The notes: generated by a model from the letters alone, not told the origin. 64,000 nucleotides of DNA from Paenirhizobium selenitireducens ATCC BAA-1503 (GCF_000518785.1 NZ_JAEG01000002.1:1-64000), one strand, 5' to 3'; counted from the stretch's first letter, positions 8,941 to 19,200 are shown. A program made the numbers and translations.

Positions 8941-10974
8941 TTGAAAAAAATAGATTTACACATCCACACAAAGACTAGCTCTCAGGATAAAGATTTTCTG
9001 TTCAGCGAAGACAATCTCAAGCGCTATGTGCGGGATGCTGAACTAGATTGCATTGCGATTACAAACCATAATCTATTTGATAGGGCGCAATTCGAGAAAA
9101 TCACGTCAATTCTAGATATTCCTGTTCTTCCGGGAATAGAGATCGATGTTGAAAAATGTCACATCTTGGTCTTGGCCGACGGACGAGACCTAGATGGATT
9201 CGCTGGTGTATGCAATTTGGTCGAGCAAAGATGGCGAGAGAGCGGGTCGCCGCTGCGGTATGAAGACTTCAAGTCTATTTTGGGCGACCTCCGTCATTAC
9301 ATCATCATTCCACATTATCTGAAGGAGCCAGGTATAAGTCCTGAAACCTTGGAGAAATTCGAAGGTCTTATTCACTGCGGCGAAGTCAGTAGCCCTAAGA
9401 AATTCATGGCTTGCCACAAAGACCCCGAAAAGCTCGTCCCAGTGTTTTTTAGCGACTGCCGAATCAGTGACAGACTTACCGATCTCCCTACCAAACAGAC
9501 ATATGTTGACTGTGAGGAGCTAACGTTCGGTACCCTGAGGCAGGTTTTAAAGGACAGAGATAAGGTGTCTTTGTCGAGCGCTGGCGGGTACAGCCACTTC
9601 CAAATATTTCCCGACGGACAGAAGCTTTCGACTGGATTGAATGTGGTGCTGGGCGATCGGTCTTCTGGAAAATCTTATACGCTTCAAAGAATATGCGAGT
9701 GGTTCGGCGCGGAGAACACTAGATATATACGGCAATTCGATCTTGTTGCTCGCGATGATGTGGAAGATGAAAGAAAATTCAAAGATTTTCTTAGTTCGAA
9801 AACAAGCCTTTTCTCCAGAGAATATTTGGCAGGCCTGCAAGATGCGGTTGGCCATATGCTCGAAATCGACCTAAAATCGGACCTGGACTCCGTGGAGAAG
9901 TACGTCTCCTCTTTGCTGACTTATGCGCGAGACACAAGTCGCCACGACGCGTTCTCGAAAGCTACCATTTACAACGAGGAGCCATTTCAACAAAAAAACC
10001 TAACTGGCTTGGAAACGCTGATACAGTCCACAAAACGCCTCGTCAGCAATGTTGAGTATAGATCATTAATTGATAAGCACATTCCGCTGGACGCACTCCG
10101 AGCGTTGTATGTTGAGCTGATGATTTCATACGGGACCCAGACTGAGGGTAATCTAAAAAGGGATTGGGTAAACAGTGTCGTTAATGACATCAAAACGAAG
10201 CTTCAGAGAAAGTCATCTACGACAAGTGTGACGAACGTTGATCTTCTGCGAGTCGCGACTAACAAAAGAGCTGTAGCCAAATTCGAAGAACTGGTGAAAG
10301 CCGCTCGAAAGCCAAAGATACCGCTTCGTAAGAAGAAAGGTAGTTTTGACATTGTTGCGCAGGTCGGCCCATTTACCGGCAGCGGCGAACTAAAAGAGCT
10401 TTCCAGATCGCAAAAAGCCTTCAGTTCCGCCTTCAAAAAGTATGATAGGCCCTATGAATTCCTACAAGAACTCCGAAATATTGGGTCTCCAGTTGAAGCT
10501 GCTGATTTCAGCAGATACCTAGTCAAGGTTGAATATAAGATTCTGAATAGAGATGGGCTCGTTGCATCTGGAGGTGAGCGGTCGGAGTTTTTCTTGCTAG
10601 ACCAGATTGAGGGCGCGAATTCTGCAGATATTCTCCTCATAGATGAACCAGAATCGTCATTTGACAACCATTTCCTGAAGTCTGAAGTTAATGAAATTAT
10701 AAAAGAAATGTCTAGGAAGATGCCCGTTGTCGTAGTCACGCACAATAACACTGTCGGTGTCTCGATCCGCCCGGATTACCTCCTCTACACTCAGAAAAGA
10801 ATAGAGGACTCAACGATCAAATGGCGAGTTTTTTCCGGGTCACCAACAAGCAAGAGGCTTGTCTCTACAGATGGATTTGAGGTGAATACAAGAGACATAC
10901 TTCTTGGAAACCTGGAAGCAGGGGTGAAAACCTATGAAGAACGGAGTTCTACCTATGAAAATCTTAAAGATTGA
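8941..10974 (+). CDS. PHP domain-ATPase fusion (TrlF-like)
   Basis: A 677-residue fusion of an N-terminal PHP metal-dependent phosphoesterase domain and an SMC/ABC-like ATPase. PHP metal ligands are visible as HIH (7-9), TNH (41-43), the E in PGIEID, H74, IIPHY and SDC. The ATPase has Walker A GDRSSGKS (238-245), a signature SGGERSEF near 541, Walker B ILLIDEPESSFDN near 563, and VTHNN. This architecture matches the TrlF-like family often found in defence islands; a nuclease or nucleotide hydrolase gated by ATP is the likely activity. The start is TTG, with GGAGGGG upstream. The gene is clearly AT-richer than the core genes, a sign of transfer. A small gene overlaps its 3' end. Confidence 0.75.
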   Translation: MKKIDLHIHTKTSSQDKDFLFSEDNLKRYVRDAELDCIAITNHNLFDRAQFEKITSILDIPVLPGIEIDVEKCHILVLADGRDLDGFAGVCNLVEQRWRESGSPLRYEDFKSILGDLRHYIIIPHYLKEPGISPETLEKFEGLIHCGEVSSPKKFMACHKDPEKLVPVFFSDCRISDRLTDLPTKQTYVDCEELTFGTLRQVLKDRDKVSLSSAGGYSHFQIFPDGQKLSTGLNVVLGDRSSGKSYTLQRICEWFGAENTRYIRQFDLVARDDVEDERKFKDFLSSKTSLFSREYLAGLQDAVGHMLEIDLKSDLDSVEKYVSSLLTYARDTSRHDAFSKATIYNEEPFQQKNLTGLETLIQSTKRLVSNVEYRSLIDKHIPLDALRALYVELMISYGTQTEGNLKRDWVNSVVNDIKTKLQRKSSTTSVTNVDLLRVATNKRAVAKFEELVKAARKPKIPLRKKKGSFDIVAQVGPFTGSGELKELSRSQKAFSSAFKKYDRPYEFLQELRNIGSPVEAADFSRYLVKVEYKILNRDGLVASGGERSEFFLLDQIEGANSADILLIDEPESSFDNHFLKSEVNEIIKEMSRKMPVVVVTHNNTVGVSIRPDYLLYTQKRIEDSTIKWRVFSGSPTSKRLVSTDGFEVNTRDILLGNLEAGVKTYEERSSTYENLKD

Positions 10975-11248
10975 AGAGGGGTGCGGACATTTTTGGGTGC
11001 AAAGCTCCGAAGAGTGGCGCAAAATTGACGAGATTGACAAAGATGGGCTACTTTCTCTGCTGGATTTATTTCTTGAGGGTGATGTCCAAATGGATGCCCC
11101 TGACGAAGGAAATCTGCATAATGAAGTCCACCGAATCGTTTACACTCACATTTACCAGAAACTATCCTCGCTCGCTGATAGTAAATCTTCCTTCAAAGAC
11201 GACAGCGAACGACTTTATTTCGATGAGATTAACAAGTACGCGTCTTGA
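10955..11248 (+). CDS. Small acidic partner of the PHP-ATPase
   Basis: 97 residues from the ATG at 10955, which has GGAG eight bases upstream; an in-frame ATG at 10934 is also possible. It overlaps the last 20 bases of the PHP-ATPase gene in another frame, so the pair is translationally coupled. The protein is acidic (for example GLLSLLDLFLEGDVQMDAPD, then KDDSERLYFDE) with no recognisable domain. Its base composition matches the AT-rich partner, indicating that the two travelled together. Role unknown; an inhibitor, adaptor or second subunit would all fit the arrangement. Confidence 0.6.
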   Translation: MKILKIEEGCGHFWVQSSEEWRKIDEIDKDGLLSLLDLFLEGDVQMDAPDEGNLHNEVHRIVYTHIYQKLSSLADSKSSFKDDSERLYFDEINKYAS

Positions 11249-11546
11249 TGCTTTAACCCCATAGCTCATCCCTCAATTCCCGCTTGAACAATGAATTTTC
11301 AAATGCCGGGCCCAAACAGATAGACCTTCAATGACGGATTTGGGCCGAACGCGGACCGCATAATCGCATGCGTGGATGTCCGCTTCACCGTTCGGCATGC
11401 AGTCATCGGACAGTCCCCTCTCGGCCCCATCCTGCCGGTCACTTAACGAACCAGTTCCGACCGTTGGGCAAATCGGTGGTACCACCCCGACAGGCCAACG
11501 GAAACGTGCGGCGTGCGGCGTGCGGCGTGCGGCGTGCGGAAAGCTA
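11249..11546. other. Intergenic, with dispersed motif
   Basis: No gene is supported. It contains ggatgtccgcttca at 11374-11387, an inverted copy of the motif also present at 4661-4674, and a short tandem repeat near its right end. Confidence 0.35.
11505..11539. repeat. Five tandem 7-bp repeats (CGTGCGG)
   Basis: Five perfect head-to-tail copies of CGTGCGG, lying just beyond the stop codon of the helical-protein gene on the minus strand. The length suggests slippage; no protein is encoded. It could vary between isolates. Confidence 0.9.
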
Positions 11547-12317
11547 TTAGGGGCGCTGATAGGGCGCAACGGCATCGTTCTTCAGGTCATTGAGCGCTTG
11601 CAATTCCTCGATCAGTCGCTTTACCCGATCCTCGCCGGGATCGGGCGTGGCGAGGGCGATCATGCCTATAATCGCAAACCCGAAATCGAGGCAGGCACAT
11701 AGGCCGCGCACGGTTTCGACGTGCGTCGATCCATACAAGCTAGCAAGGGTAACGGCGGTCATGCCGTCCGGACGGTTCTCGTCGATCGAGAGGTGGCTGG
11801 CGACGCCCATCAAATTCGGATGCGCGCCGAAGGCAATCGCGTCTTCATAGGCGAGCTTAGCGAGGTAATAGACGTCGGGTGCCGTGTCCTTCAGGTGGAC
11901 GATGCCCTGGTCGAAGGTGAAGGCTTTGCGGCAGGCCTTCCTGTCGGCCTCGCTGCGATGGCGGTGTGTCCATACGTCGGCGAGGGCGGGATCGCGCTCG
12001 ATCAGCAGGCCGTAGGAAGCGGATTCCAGGGCAGTGCGGACGAGTGGAAAGACTGCGGCCGGATGGCCGCTCAAGGCCATCCGGACGCCAGCGAGAAACG
12101 CCATATAGGCGTTCATTTGCAGGATGAAGCCGATGGCAGACGATCGTGCCACATGCGCCCAGAGGCCGCGGCGCAGATAATCATCATAGCGCCTGAGCGC
12201 GGCCACGAGGCCGTTGTCTCCTTGCAGCAGCTCAGCCGCGGTTTCGTCGGCCGCAGCCATATAGCTCTCGAGGCCATTGCCCATTTCCACCATCAGGCCG
12301 CCGTTAGGGTCGGTCAT
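11547..12317 (-). CDS. Unknown helical protein, second gene of CoiA-like operon
   Basis: 256 residues beginning MTDPNGGL, four bases after the stop of the CoiA-like gene upstream on this strand, so the two form an operon. The protein looks entirely helical, with a segment FPLVRTALESASYGLLI typical of a group of uncharacterised bacterial proteins (DUF5677-like in appearance, a weak resemblance). No catalytic motif, signal peptide or clear membrane span is visible. The function is unknown; its location in an island rich in defence genes is the only hint. Confidence 0.6.
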   Translation of the reverse strand: MTDPNGGLMVEMGNGLESYMAAADETAAELLQGDNGLVAALRRYDDYLRRGLWAHVARSSAIGFILQMNAYMAFLAGVRMALSGHPAAVFPLVRTALESASYGLLIERDPALADVWTHRHRSEADRKACRKAFTFDQGIVHLKDTAPDVYYLAKLAYEDAIAFGAHPNLMGVASHLSIDENRPDGMTAVTLASLYGSTHVETVRGLCACLDFGFAIIGMIALATPDPGEDRVKRLIEELQALNDLKNDAVAPYQRP

Positions 12318-12321
12318 GGTG

Positions 12322-13062
12322 TCAGCCCGCCCCGTGCACGGCACGGATGAAGTCTTCCTGCGATAACCGGGAATAGGCAAAATAGCCTTTCTTCAGCGGA
12401 AGACCGCCATTTGCCCGCGCTGCCACGCTCTCATTGGCAAGGTAGAAGATGTGGCCCTGACAATCGAAAAAGACGTGCGCGCTCGATCGCTTCCACTTTT
12501 CGATGAACTGGCTGCTGCGCGACGCGAAGTGCACGATTTCGAAATTATGGCCGTCCACGGCCGCCGTGCGCGCGCCGAGGCCCAGCGACAGGCGGAAGCT
12601 AGTGCCGGTGAAGCTATGCTCGTCGTGCAGGTGGACAAGCCAGAACATGCGATGCTTCTGGCGGTAGAAGGCCTCGCGCTCCATGCGCTCCTGCTCGCTG
12701 ATGCTGGAGTGTTGCAGCTCCAGCACGGTCGGGATCGGCGTGCCGGCACCGCACAGCACATCGGCGCGGTGCCACTCACCGGCGGCGGCGTCATAAAGGC
12801 CAATTTCGCGGCATTCCATGTCGAACTGCTCTTTCCAGCCCAGATGCCAGGGGCCTTCGCCTTCGCTCCAGCGGTCGCAATCGCCCGCCTTGTGCCGCCA
12901 GTGCTTGACGTTCTGCGCGGGCATGACTGAGGTGATTCGCCCGCCGCAATCCTTGCAGACGGTGCGCTCGCCCTTGGCGATCGGTTGCCGCTTTACGCCA
13001 TCAATCCAAGCATAGATCACGCGATAGTCCCCCCGCGCGCTTGCGCTACAATGTCCTGACAT
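12322..13062 (-). CDS. CoiA-like protein with zinc motif
   Basis: 246 residues resembling the competence protein CoiA family, whose core is a nuclease-like fold. Visible features are a zinc-type motif CKDC followed by HWRHKAGDC (about residues 36-62), then WHLGWKEQF, and the segment VLELQHSSISEQE, in which E and Q may be the nuclease-type residues. Several CoiA-like proteins lie in mobile regions without any role in competence. Ribosome binding at the chosen ATG is weak, so a start a few codons downstream is possible. It is the first gene of a two-gene operon with the helical protein. Confidence 0.6.
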   Translation of the reverse strand: MSGHCSASARGDYRVIYAWIDGVKRQPIAKGERTVCKDCGGRITSVMPAQNVKHWRHKAGDCDRWSEGEGPWHLGWKEQFDMECREIGLYDAAAGEWHRADVLCGAGTPIPTVLELQHSSISEQERMEREAFYRQKHRMFWLVHLHDEHSFTGTSFRLSLGLGARTAAVDGHNFEIVHFASRSSQFIEKWKRSSAHVFFDCQGHIFYLANESVAARANGGLPLKKGYFAYSRLSQEDFIRAVHGAG

Positions 13063-13303
13063 TCAGAATATCAGCTTCACCTTGTCACACAAATGACTGC
13101 TTCTGTCGCATGCGGACTTTCACGAAAGGCGGGCTTTGGTCGCAAGCTGCTATCGCTGACTAGTAGATTGAATGGCAGCTATATGTCTTTCGTCGCCCGC
13201 AACCCGACATTCTGCAAACGGCCCCAAAGGCGACCTTCACTTCCATGCACCACACCGGCAACCGCGCCGAAGGCACCTGCCCTCGGCGCTCCGGTGCGCC
13301 TGT

Positions 13304-14146
13304 TCACATCGACTTCAGCCGCTGCATCTCCTCGGCGAGCGTCCAGAGGGCCCGGTTCAAACCGACATTCTGGTCGATCCCGTTGATCGGCCGGGTGCGA
13401 CTGCGCCGAACCTGGCCATGGGCGGTTTGACGCCGGCCCGGCAATCCGCCGCGAATGAGGTTTTCCTGGATGACGTTGAAGGTCGTCCACAGGCTTTGGC
13501 CGGCATCCTCGGGGCGCCGCGGCGTGACGATCTGAGCGGCGCGAAGCGAGCTCTTCTCCTCGCCATAGCGGGCAATCAGGCTGGCGCTCGCCAGAACGTT
13601 TTGCTCGTCCCTCGAGAGCCTGGTTTCTTTCATACCCTCGGCGGCATCGATCAGCCGCGGAAAGTCTTTTGCCACGGTATAGACGCCCTCGATGATCTTG
13701 TCCTCGATACCGCCCTTATGCGGCACGCGCACTTCCTCGAAGCGCTCGCCGGCAATCATGCTGTTGGTGCACACGAAGCGCAGCATGCCGGCAAACATCT
13801 GATAGGCGCTGGTGCCGTCATGGCTGTTGACGATGATGACTTCCGCCGCTTCCGACTTGCCGATCCCATCATCGCGCCGCATCCTCAGCATGTGCTTGGC
13901 ATGGCCGTGACGATCGCCATCGCGGGGAACCGCCTGGACGGCAAAGAAGGGAAACCACCCTTCCCGCCGCAACTGCTCGACGATGTCGATCGTCGGCACA
14001 TAGACATAACGATGCGAACGGCTGTCATGCGGCTCGCTGGCGAAGATCGACGGAACGTGGCGAAAGAGCGCCTCATTGTCGAGCGCCTCGCGGCCGCTGA
14101 TCTGGTGGGCGGAGCGGGCAAAGCGGGTGGCCAGTTGATAGGTCAT
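13304..14146 (-). CDS. DUF932 plasmid/phage-type protein
   Basis: 280 residues from an ATG with a perfect AAGGAGG at the right spacing, which excludes the longer upstream extension. The sequence is typical of the DUF932 family found on rhizobial plasmids, integrative elements and phages: RHVPSIFASEPHDSRSHRY near the start, VIIVNSHDGTSAYQMFAG and LRFVCTNSMIAGERF in the middle, and ASASLIARYGEE later. The function is unknown; genes of this family are commonly near conjugation or anti-restriction functions. Its presence marks this part of the window as mobile-element derived. Confidence 0.85.
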   Translation of the reverse strand: MTYQLATRFARSAHQISGREALDNEALFRHVPSIFASEPHDSRSHRYVYVPTIDIVEQLRREGWFPFFAVQAVPRDGDRHGHAKHMLRMRRDDGIGKSEAAEVIIVNSHDGTSAYQMFAGMLRFVCTNSMIAGERFEEVRVPHKGGIEDKIIEGVYTVAKDFPRLIDAAEGMKETRLSRDEQNVLASASLIARYGEEKSSLRAAQIVTPRRPEDAGQSLWTTFNVIQENLIRGGLPGRRQTAHGQVRRSRTRPINGIDQNVGLNRALWTLAEEMQRLKSM

Positions 14147-14464
14147 GATCCTGATCCTCCTTGTTGGACGGGGTTGGAGCGCAGCGCTGCGCTGCAACCC
14201 TGGCCGTCGCCGAGACCGGGGGGTGCAAGGTGCAAGGGCGAAGGGGCCGGAGGGGTATCGCCCGGCCTGCACGAACCGAAGGAGAGGAAGGTCGGGGATA
14301 CCGGCCCCTTCGAGCGCCAGCGATCCCTTGACACCGCGCCGGGGGGAGACCCCCAAGCACCGGCCTGCGACAGGCGGGCAAAGCAAGGCCGGCAGCCCGG
14401 CTGCCGTCCAACCTGGAAGGTCGCCATGAATGGCGACCATCAGCAAACAGGAAAATGGGCATAC
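14147..14464. other. Long GC-rich leader of the DUF932 gene
   Basis: 318 bases without a credible gene, very GC-rich, between the DUF932 start and direct repeat copy B. Long conserved leaders upstream of DUF932-type genes are common on rhizobial plasmids. I cannot identify a specific promoter. Confidence 0.4.
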
Positions 14465-14672
14465 CAGCTGTAGCGGGCCAGGCCCGCGAAAGCCGTTCGC
14501 CACCCGCAAGACCGGTTAAACGGGTTGCCGCAGGAGCCTCAGCATAGCGCCGACCGTAGGTCGGGAGGCGGGACCGACAGCCCCCGGCGCGCGGGACCAT
14601 AGGAGGGACCGCCAGGGACCGCCCTCCCCTCACCGCCCCGGCCGCGCAAGCGACCGTGCAATGTCAATGATG
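14465..14672. repeat. Long direct repeat, copy B
   Basis: Counterpart of the repeat at 95-316. It starts at CAGCTGTAGCGGGCCAGG and runs through the non-coding gap into the last ~14 codons of the intact LysR gene. The inner block with AGCCCCCGGCGCGCGGGACC is shared exactly; around 14600 the two copies differ by an indel. Confidence 0.75.
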
Positions 14673-15523
14673 TCGTCACGCGCCGCCGTCGGGTCTTCCT
14701 TGTTCCAGGCAACCCCAAGCCCGATCTTGAAATCGATGCCCCGAACCTTCTTCAGGACGATATCGCGATCAGGAAGCTCAGAAGTCCATTCCGGCGCGAA
14801 CCCGACACCAAGTCCGGCCGACACCAGCGAGATCAACGCGAAGGTGTCGTCGCAGGTGTAAGCGACATTGCCGGTCAGATCGTGCTCCTCGAACTTCTCG
14901 GCAAAGTACCGCTCGGTGAAGGAGAGGTTCTGCCGACGAAAACCGATGATCTTGTGATCCCGCAGATCCGAAACCGACACCTCCTCGAGTTCGGCCAACG
15001 GATTGTCCCTTCCCACCGCCAGCAGATAGCGCTCATGGGCAATAGAGAAGAAGCGCAGCGAGCCGATATTCTCGACCGGCCGGATGAAGCCGAGATTGAT
15101 GCGCCCGCATTCAAGCTGGCGGATGATATCGCTGGTCGAGCCGTTGGAGACATGCAGGCGGATGTCGGGATATTTCCGGCCGATGCGCGACAGGAACGCC
15201 GGCAGCACACCTGTGGTGGCCGGATAGATCGTCCCGATCCTGATCTCGCGCACCGTCTTGCCGGCAACGGAGCGGGCCATCTCGGCCGACAGTTCCAGAT
15301 CGCTCAGCATCCTGACACAGCGATCGTAGAACACCTCCCCTGCTCTGGTCAGCTCCACTCGCCTGGTCGAGCGCAGCAGCAGTTGCACGCCCAGAGACTT
15401 CTCCAACGCCTGCACCTGCGTACTCAATGCCGGCTGGGCGATGTTCACCCGCATGGCGGCACGTCCGAAGTGCAGCTCCTCGGCGACGGCCACGAAGTAG
15501 GAAAGTTGGCGGATTTCCATCAT
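14630..15523 (-). CDS. LysR family transcriptional regulator
   Basis: 297 residues with the normal LysR layout: an N-terminal winged helix-turn-helix (QLSYFVAVAEELHFGRAA, then IAQPALSTQVQALEKSLG) and a C-terminal effector-binding domain typical of the CatM/BenM group (IRIGTIYPATTGVLPAF). The first codons read MMEI, so either methionine may start. Its last codons are duplicated at 275-319. The neighbour in the opposite direction is a small Xre-type regulator, not an enzyme, so its target is not evident from context. Confidence 0.85.
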   Translation of the reverse strand: MMEIRQLSYFVAVAEELHFGRAAMRVNIAQPALSTQVQALEKSLGVQLLLRSTRRVELTRAGEVFYDRCVRMLSDLELSAEMARSVAGKTVREIRIGTIYPATTGVLPAFLSRIGRKYPDIRLHVSNGSTSDIIRQLECGRINLGFIRPVENIGSLRFFSIAHERYLLAVGRDNPLAELEEVSVSDLRDHKIIGFRRQNLSFTERYFAEKFEEHDLTGNVAYTCDDTFALISLVSAGLGVGFAPEWTSELPDRDIVLKKVRGIDFKIGLGVAWNKEDPTAARDDIIDIARSLARPGR

Positions 15524-15646
15524 CAGTCTCCCCGTTGCGGAGCAGTCATACCGATCAGATCAAGGCAAACAGCGCTCAGACTGCTAGACTAATTGGGGAC
15601 TGCTAGTCCGTCGATTGTCAAGCGTTCAATAGCGCATGCTGTCCTA

Positions 15647-15913
15647 ATGGACACCAAAAAAATCATCGGCTGGAACATTCGAAGACTTCGGGTGGCGAAA
15701 GGCCTCTCTCAGGAAAGGCTTGCGTTGGAGGCGGGCATTGATCGCTCATACGTGGGGAGAATTGAGAGGGGGACGGAAAACGTCACGGTTTCCGCGTTAG
15801 AAACGCTGGCGCTTGTCCTCGACGTTCCCGTCGCAGACCTTTTCAGCGGATTCGATGCTTCAGCATCGAGGCCCTTGCCTCTCCCTTCAGGTAGGAAGCC
15901 AAGGGTGCGTTAG
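15647..15913 (+). CDS. Small Xre-family helix-turn-helix regulator
   Basis: 88 residues, almost all a Cro/C1-type HTH: IGWNIRRLRVAKGLSQERLA, then GIDRSYVGRIERGTENVTV and a final helix ALETLALVLDVPVADLF. This is the single-domain Xre form common in alphaproteobacterial islands. The ATG at 15647 lacks a clear Shine-Dalgarno; the frame extends upstream to 15593, but the added residues are unlike the family. It could control the large STAND gene that starts 291 bp downstream on the same strand, but no operator is evident. Confidence 0.75.
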   Translation: MDTKKIIGWNIRRLRVAKGLSQERLALEAGIDRSYVGRIERGTENVTVSALETLALVLDVPVADLFSGFDASASRPLPLPSGRKPRVR

Positions 15914-16204
15914 ACGAAATCGATTGAAGCCGCTGATGCGAAATTGGCTCGCGCCACAAGCCGCACCTATTTCGCCGGGCCACCTGCGCCTTGATGGGAA
16001 ACGACCGTCGTACCCTTTTATCGAACCATAACCTATTGAAAGGTCTTAGATTTGATCGGGGGCACCAATAACCGATGCCGACGCTCGTTTCAGGTAGCAG
16101 CGTAAAGAGTGGCCAAGTAGTATTCCGCCTCTTTTCTGGGGATCAACACATCCAAGCTGCAAATCCAAGCTCCGGAACACGCTATGCTGTGATAGTTCTA
16201 ACTC

Positions 16205-19200
16205 ATGACAGCCTTTGAATCGGGACCCCGCCTCACCGAACCCATAGGTGACGCAAAAACCCAAGCGATAGCAGCTCTCCGCGGCTATGGCTACCAGCTG
16301 TATGCTTCTGGGCTTGCCTGGCTCCGCCTGTCGGACCATGAGGTACTCCATCTTGAAGTCGCTGAGGACTACGCAATCGTTACGGCCGATGCACTTAGGG
16401 GGACTCAAGTAAGAGACACCGCGGGCAGCGGATCGATTACACTACAATCCTCATATGTAAGAAAAGCGTTGGATTCATTCGTCGATCTGGTCAATCGAAA
16501 CCCTAACCGTGTGGTCTTTTTCCACTATCTCACTACATCCGAAATTGGAGCCGAGCGAACCAAGGATCAGCGTGTAGGGTCTGAGCCGTCCCTTCACTAT
16601 TGGCGGCGTGCAGCCGCTGGCGCAGATGTTGCTCCTTTACGCAAACTGCTACTGAGCCTGGAATTAGAGGCAGAAACTCTCAGCTATATTGCGGGCCTGG
16701 ATGATGACGCGCTTCGCGGTGATTTTCTGGCACGCATTCATTGGGAATGCGGTGCACCAGATATACTGGGCGTCCGCAGCGATCTCGAAGCTGGCATGAT
16801 AGAATATGTTGCCTCGGCCCGCAGACTGTCCAGCAGCGTTGGGCGAGCTCTAGTTCCCGCGATTGTCGAACATGTACTTGGAACAGCGACACATATTGAA
16901 CATCGTTCACTGCGCCGTGCCGATCTGCTTTCGCTGATTGACGCAGCAGCTCTTGTATCAGTCCCTTTGGAACAGCTGACATCCGGTCTCCAAAACCAGA
17001 TGGCGACCGGGGGTTTCTCCAAGTCCAATGTTCTTACCGATGTACACGACGTACCGCTGCCATCGCTGGTCACATCACGACCAAAGCTAGTGAACGTGCT
17101 CAACGCGACGAGGCGGGCAAAAGGCCTTGTTTTCGCGTGCGGAGCCGCTGGGCTCGGCAAGTCTTTCGCAGCAAAGCTGTTGGCAGGGAAGGATGACATA
17201 AACTGGGGCATCGTCTACTTTCGGGATTTAACAGCGAATGAGACAGCAGCTCGTTTGTCACTTCTGATCGGCGAACTTGCCTCCCGACCAGCCAAGAATC
17301 TTATACTTGATGACCTCAACGAGGCGAACGCTCCGATAGTCCGCGATCTCCTCACCCGCGTTATCGCTCTCGCGCGAAGGAGGGATGTGACAATCGTCTT
17401 CACATCATACGTCGCGCCGCCGGCGTCGGTCTTACACCGGCTCGGATGTGACGTTTCCGCAGTTGTAGAAATTCCTTACTTCGACGAAACAGAAGTTGCG
17501 GAACTTGTGGAGTTGGCAGGCGGCGATCCAAAATATGCTGGACCGGTTTTCCGCGTTGCCTCCCGTGGCCATCCGCAACTAACAATTGCTGCAGTCATGT
17601 ATCTTTCATCGGTGGGGTGGTCTAGGAAAGCGATCTCGGAAATCCTCACTGAGCAAGTTTTTGAGGAGATAGATGCCGAACGCGACGCCGTTCGTTCACG
17701 CCTTCTTTCGGCAATGCCACCCGAGGCACAACATCTGTTGTTTAGGGCCAGTGTGATCCACGGATCCTTCGATCGCGACCTGGGCGTTGCACTTGGCGCA
17801 ATTCTTCCGGTCGTTGCCTTTCCAGGCTTGGTGCTTGATCGCCTTATTGGTCCTTGGATCGAGGTAATCGGACAAGACCGGTTCCGCATTTCCCCGCTTC
17901 TTTCGGGCACAGCTGAGAAGGTCTTTAGTGTTCCTGACCAGAAAGCGATCCATTCTTTCATTGCTACGTCGCTGTTAGAACGAGACAGTATCTCAGTTCT
18001 GGACAGTGGGATGTTAATGCATCACGCTCTGGGGAGTGCTGATCCCAGTTTGATTTTCGCTTTTGCGACGAGCGTGATCACCTGTGGTGTCGAAACACTG
18101 GATTTGTTAGCGCCATTTATAGCAGACATTGCACAGTTCAGTCTAAATTTTCCGATCTCACCAGGCGAGCCGACGCTATCTGTTATGATGAGGCTCGCAC
18201 AGCTACTTGCGTTACTGCCATACGGATCTGCCGCCGAAGCTCAGGCTTGCTTTGCAGTCCTTGAGCAGGAGCGCGGCGAAGTTGATGAAAACGGCAATTT
18301 CGAACGCACGATGCTGACGAAGGTCTTGCTTCATCCAAGAGCCGGCGAGCTGTTTCCGAACTGGATTGACCTTCTTGTCCGCTTGGATGACCTGACGAAC
18401 TTGGCTGGCCGATTAGAGGGTATGCGGCAGATCGTCCAATCAAAAACGGGAATAGACCCACACGTCTGTGGCATTCTTCTCGCCTGTCAGATGCAGAACA
18501 TCCGGCGAGTGGCCGATTTCCACCAGCTAATGATTCAGCTAGACAGAGAGCCAGCGGAACGTCGAGATCGTTTCCTGTCCTCATATCAACCGGGCCGAGG
18601 CGATATCTCGATTTTGGTCAACTATGGCTGGATGAAGGAGGGACGCGATCCGGAATTCGATTGGTCCGCAGCCGCTGACCTCTACGCAGCGGCTGCAAAA
18701 ATCGCCTTCAGTTGGGAGAATAGAATGCTCGCAACGCGATGTGCAATCGCCCAAGCGATTTGCTATGATGAAAATGGCCGTGACCCTGACCTCGCGATCT
18801 CCTGCCTGGAGGATGCCGACCGTCGATTTGGTTTCGACATCGCCATCGTACGCGCAAAGGCAAAGGTTCTATGGCGTCGCAAAGATCATGCCGCAGCTTT
18901 ACCACTTCTGTCTGCAGCAGCAGACCAAGGCGGCCAGGACCAGATCGAACGAGCCTACATCGCGCGTGAAGCGGGCATCAGTGCGGCGGAACTGGGCGAA
19001 TGGGCGAACGCAAGGACTTGGTTTGAGCGCGCTCGTACGGCTGCTGCCGGCATTGATCTTCCGGTCGTGAAAGCTATGGCGATAGGGCTAATTGCCGATA
19101 GTGCTCATGCGGCATATCAGGCCGGGGAGCCGAATATAGCTGTATCCAAACTGAAGGATGCCCTTCAGCAGGTTCAACAGCTCGATGCTGACGGCTCGCT

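Noticed and set aside
11505..11539. Possible CRISPR-like array
   Set aside because: Repeats are 7 bp, directly adjacent, without spacers; no cas genes are present.
13172..14473. 433-codon plus-strand frame opposite the DUF932 gene
   Set aside because: Antisense shadow of a GC-rich gene; DUF932 on the minus strand has a perfect ribosome site and family motifs.
14073..14633. Minus-strand frame extending DUF932 upstream
   Set aside because: Covers the leader and direct repeat copy B; the DUF932 start at 14146 has AAGGAGG and the upstream residues are low-complexity.
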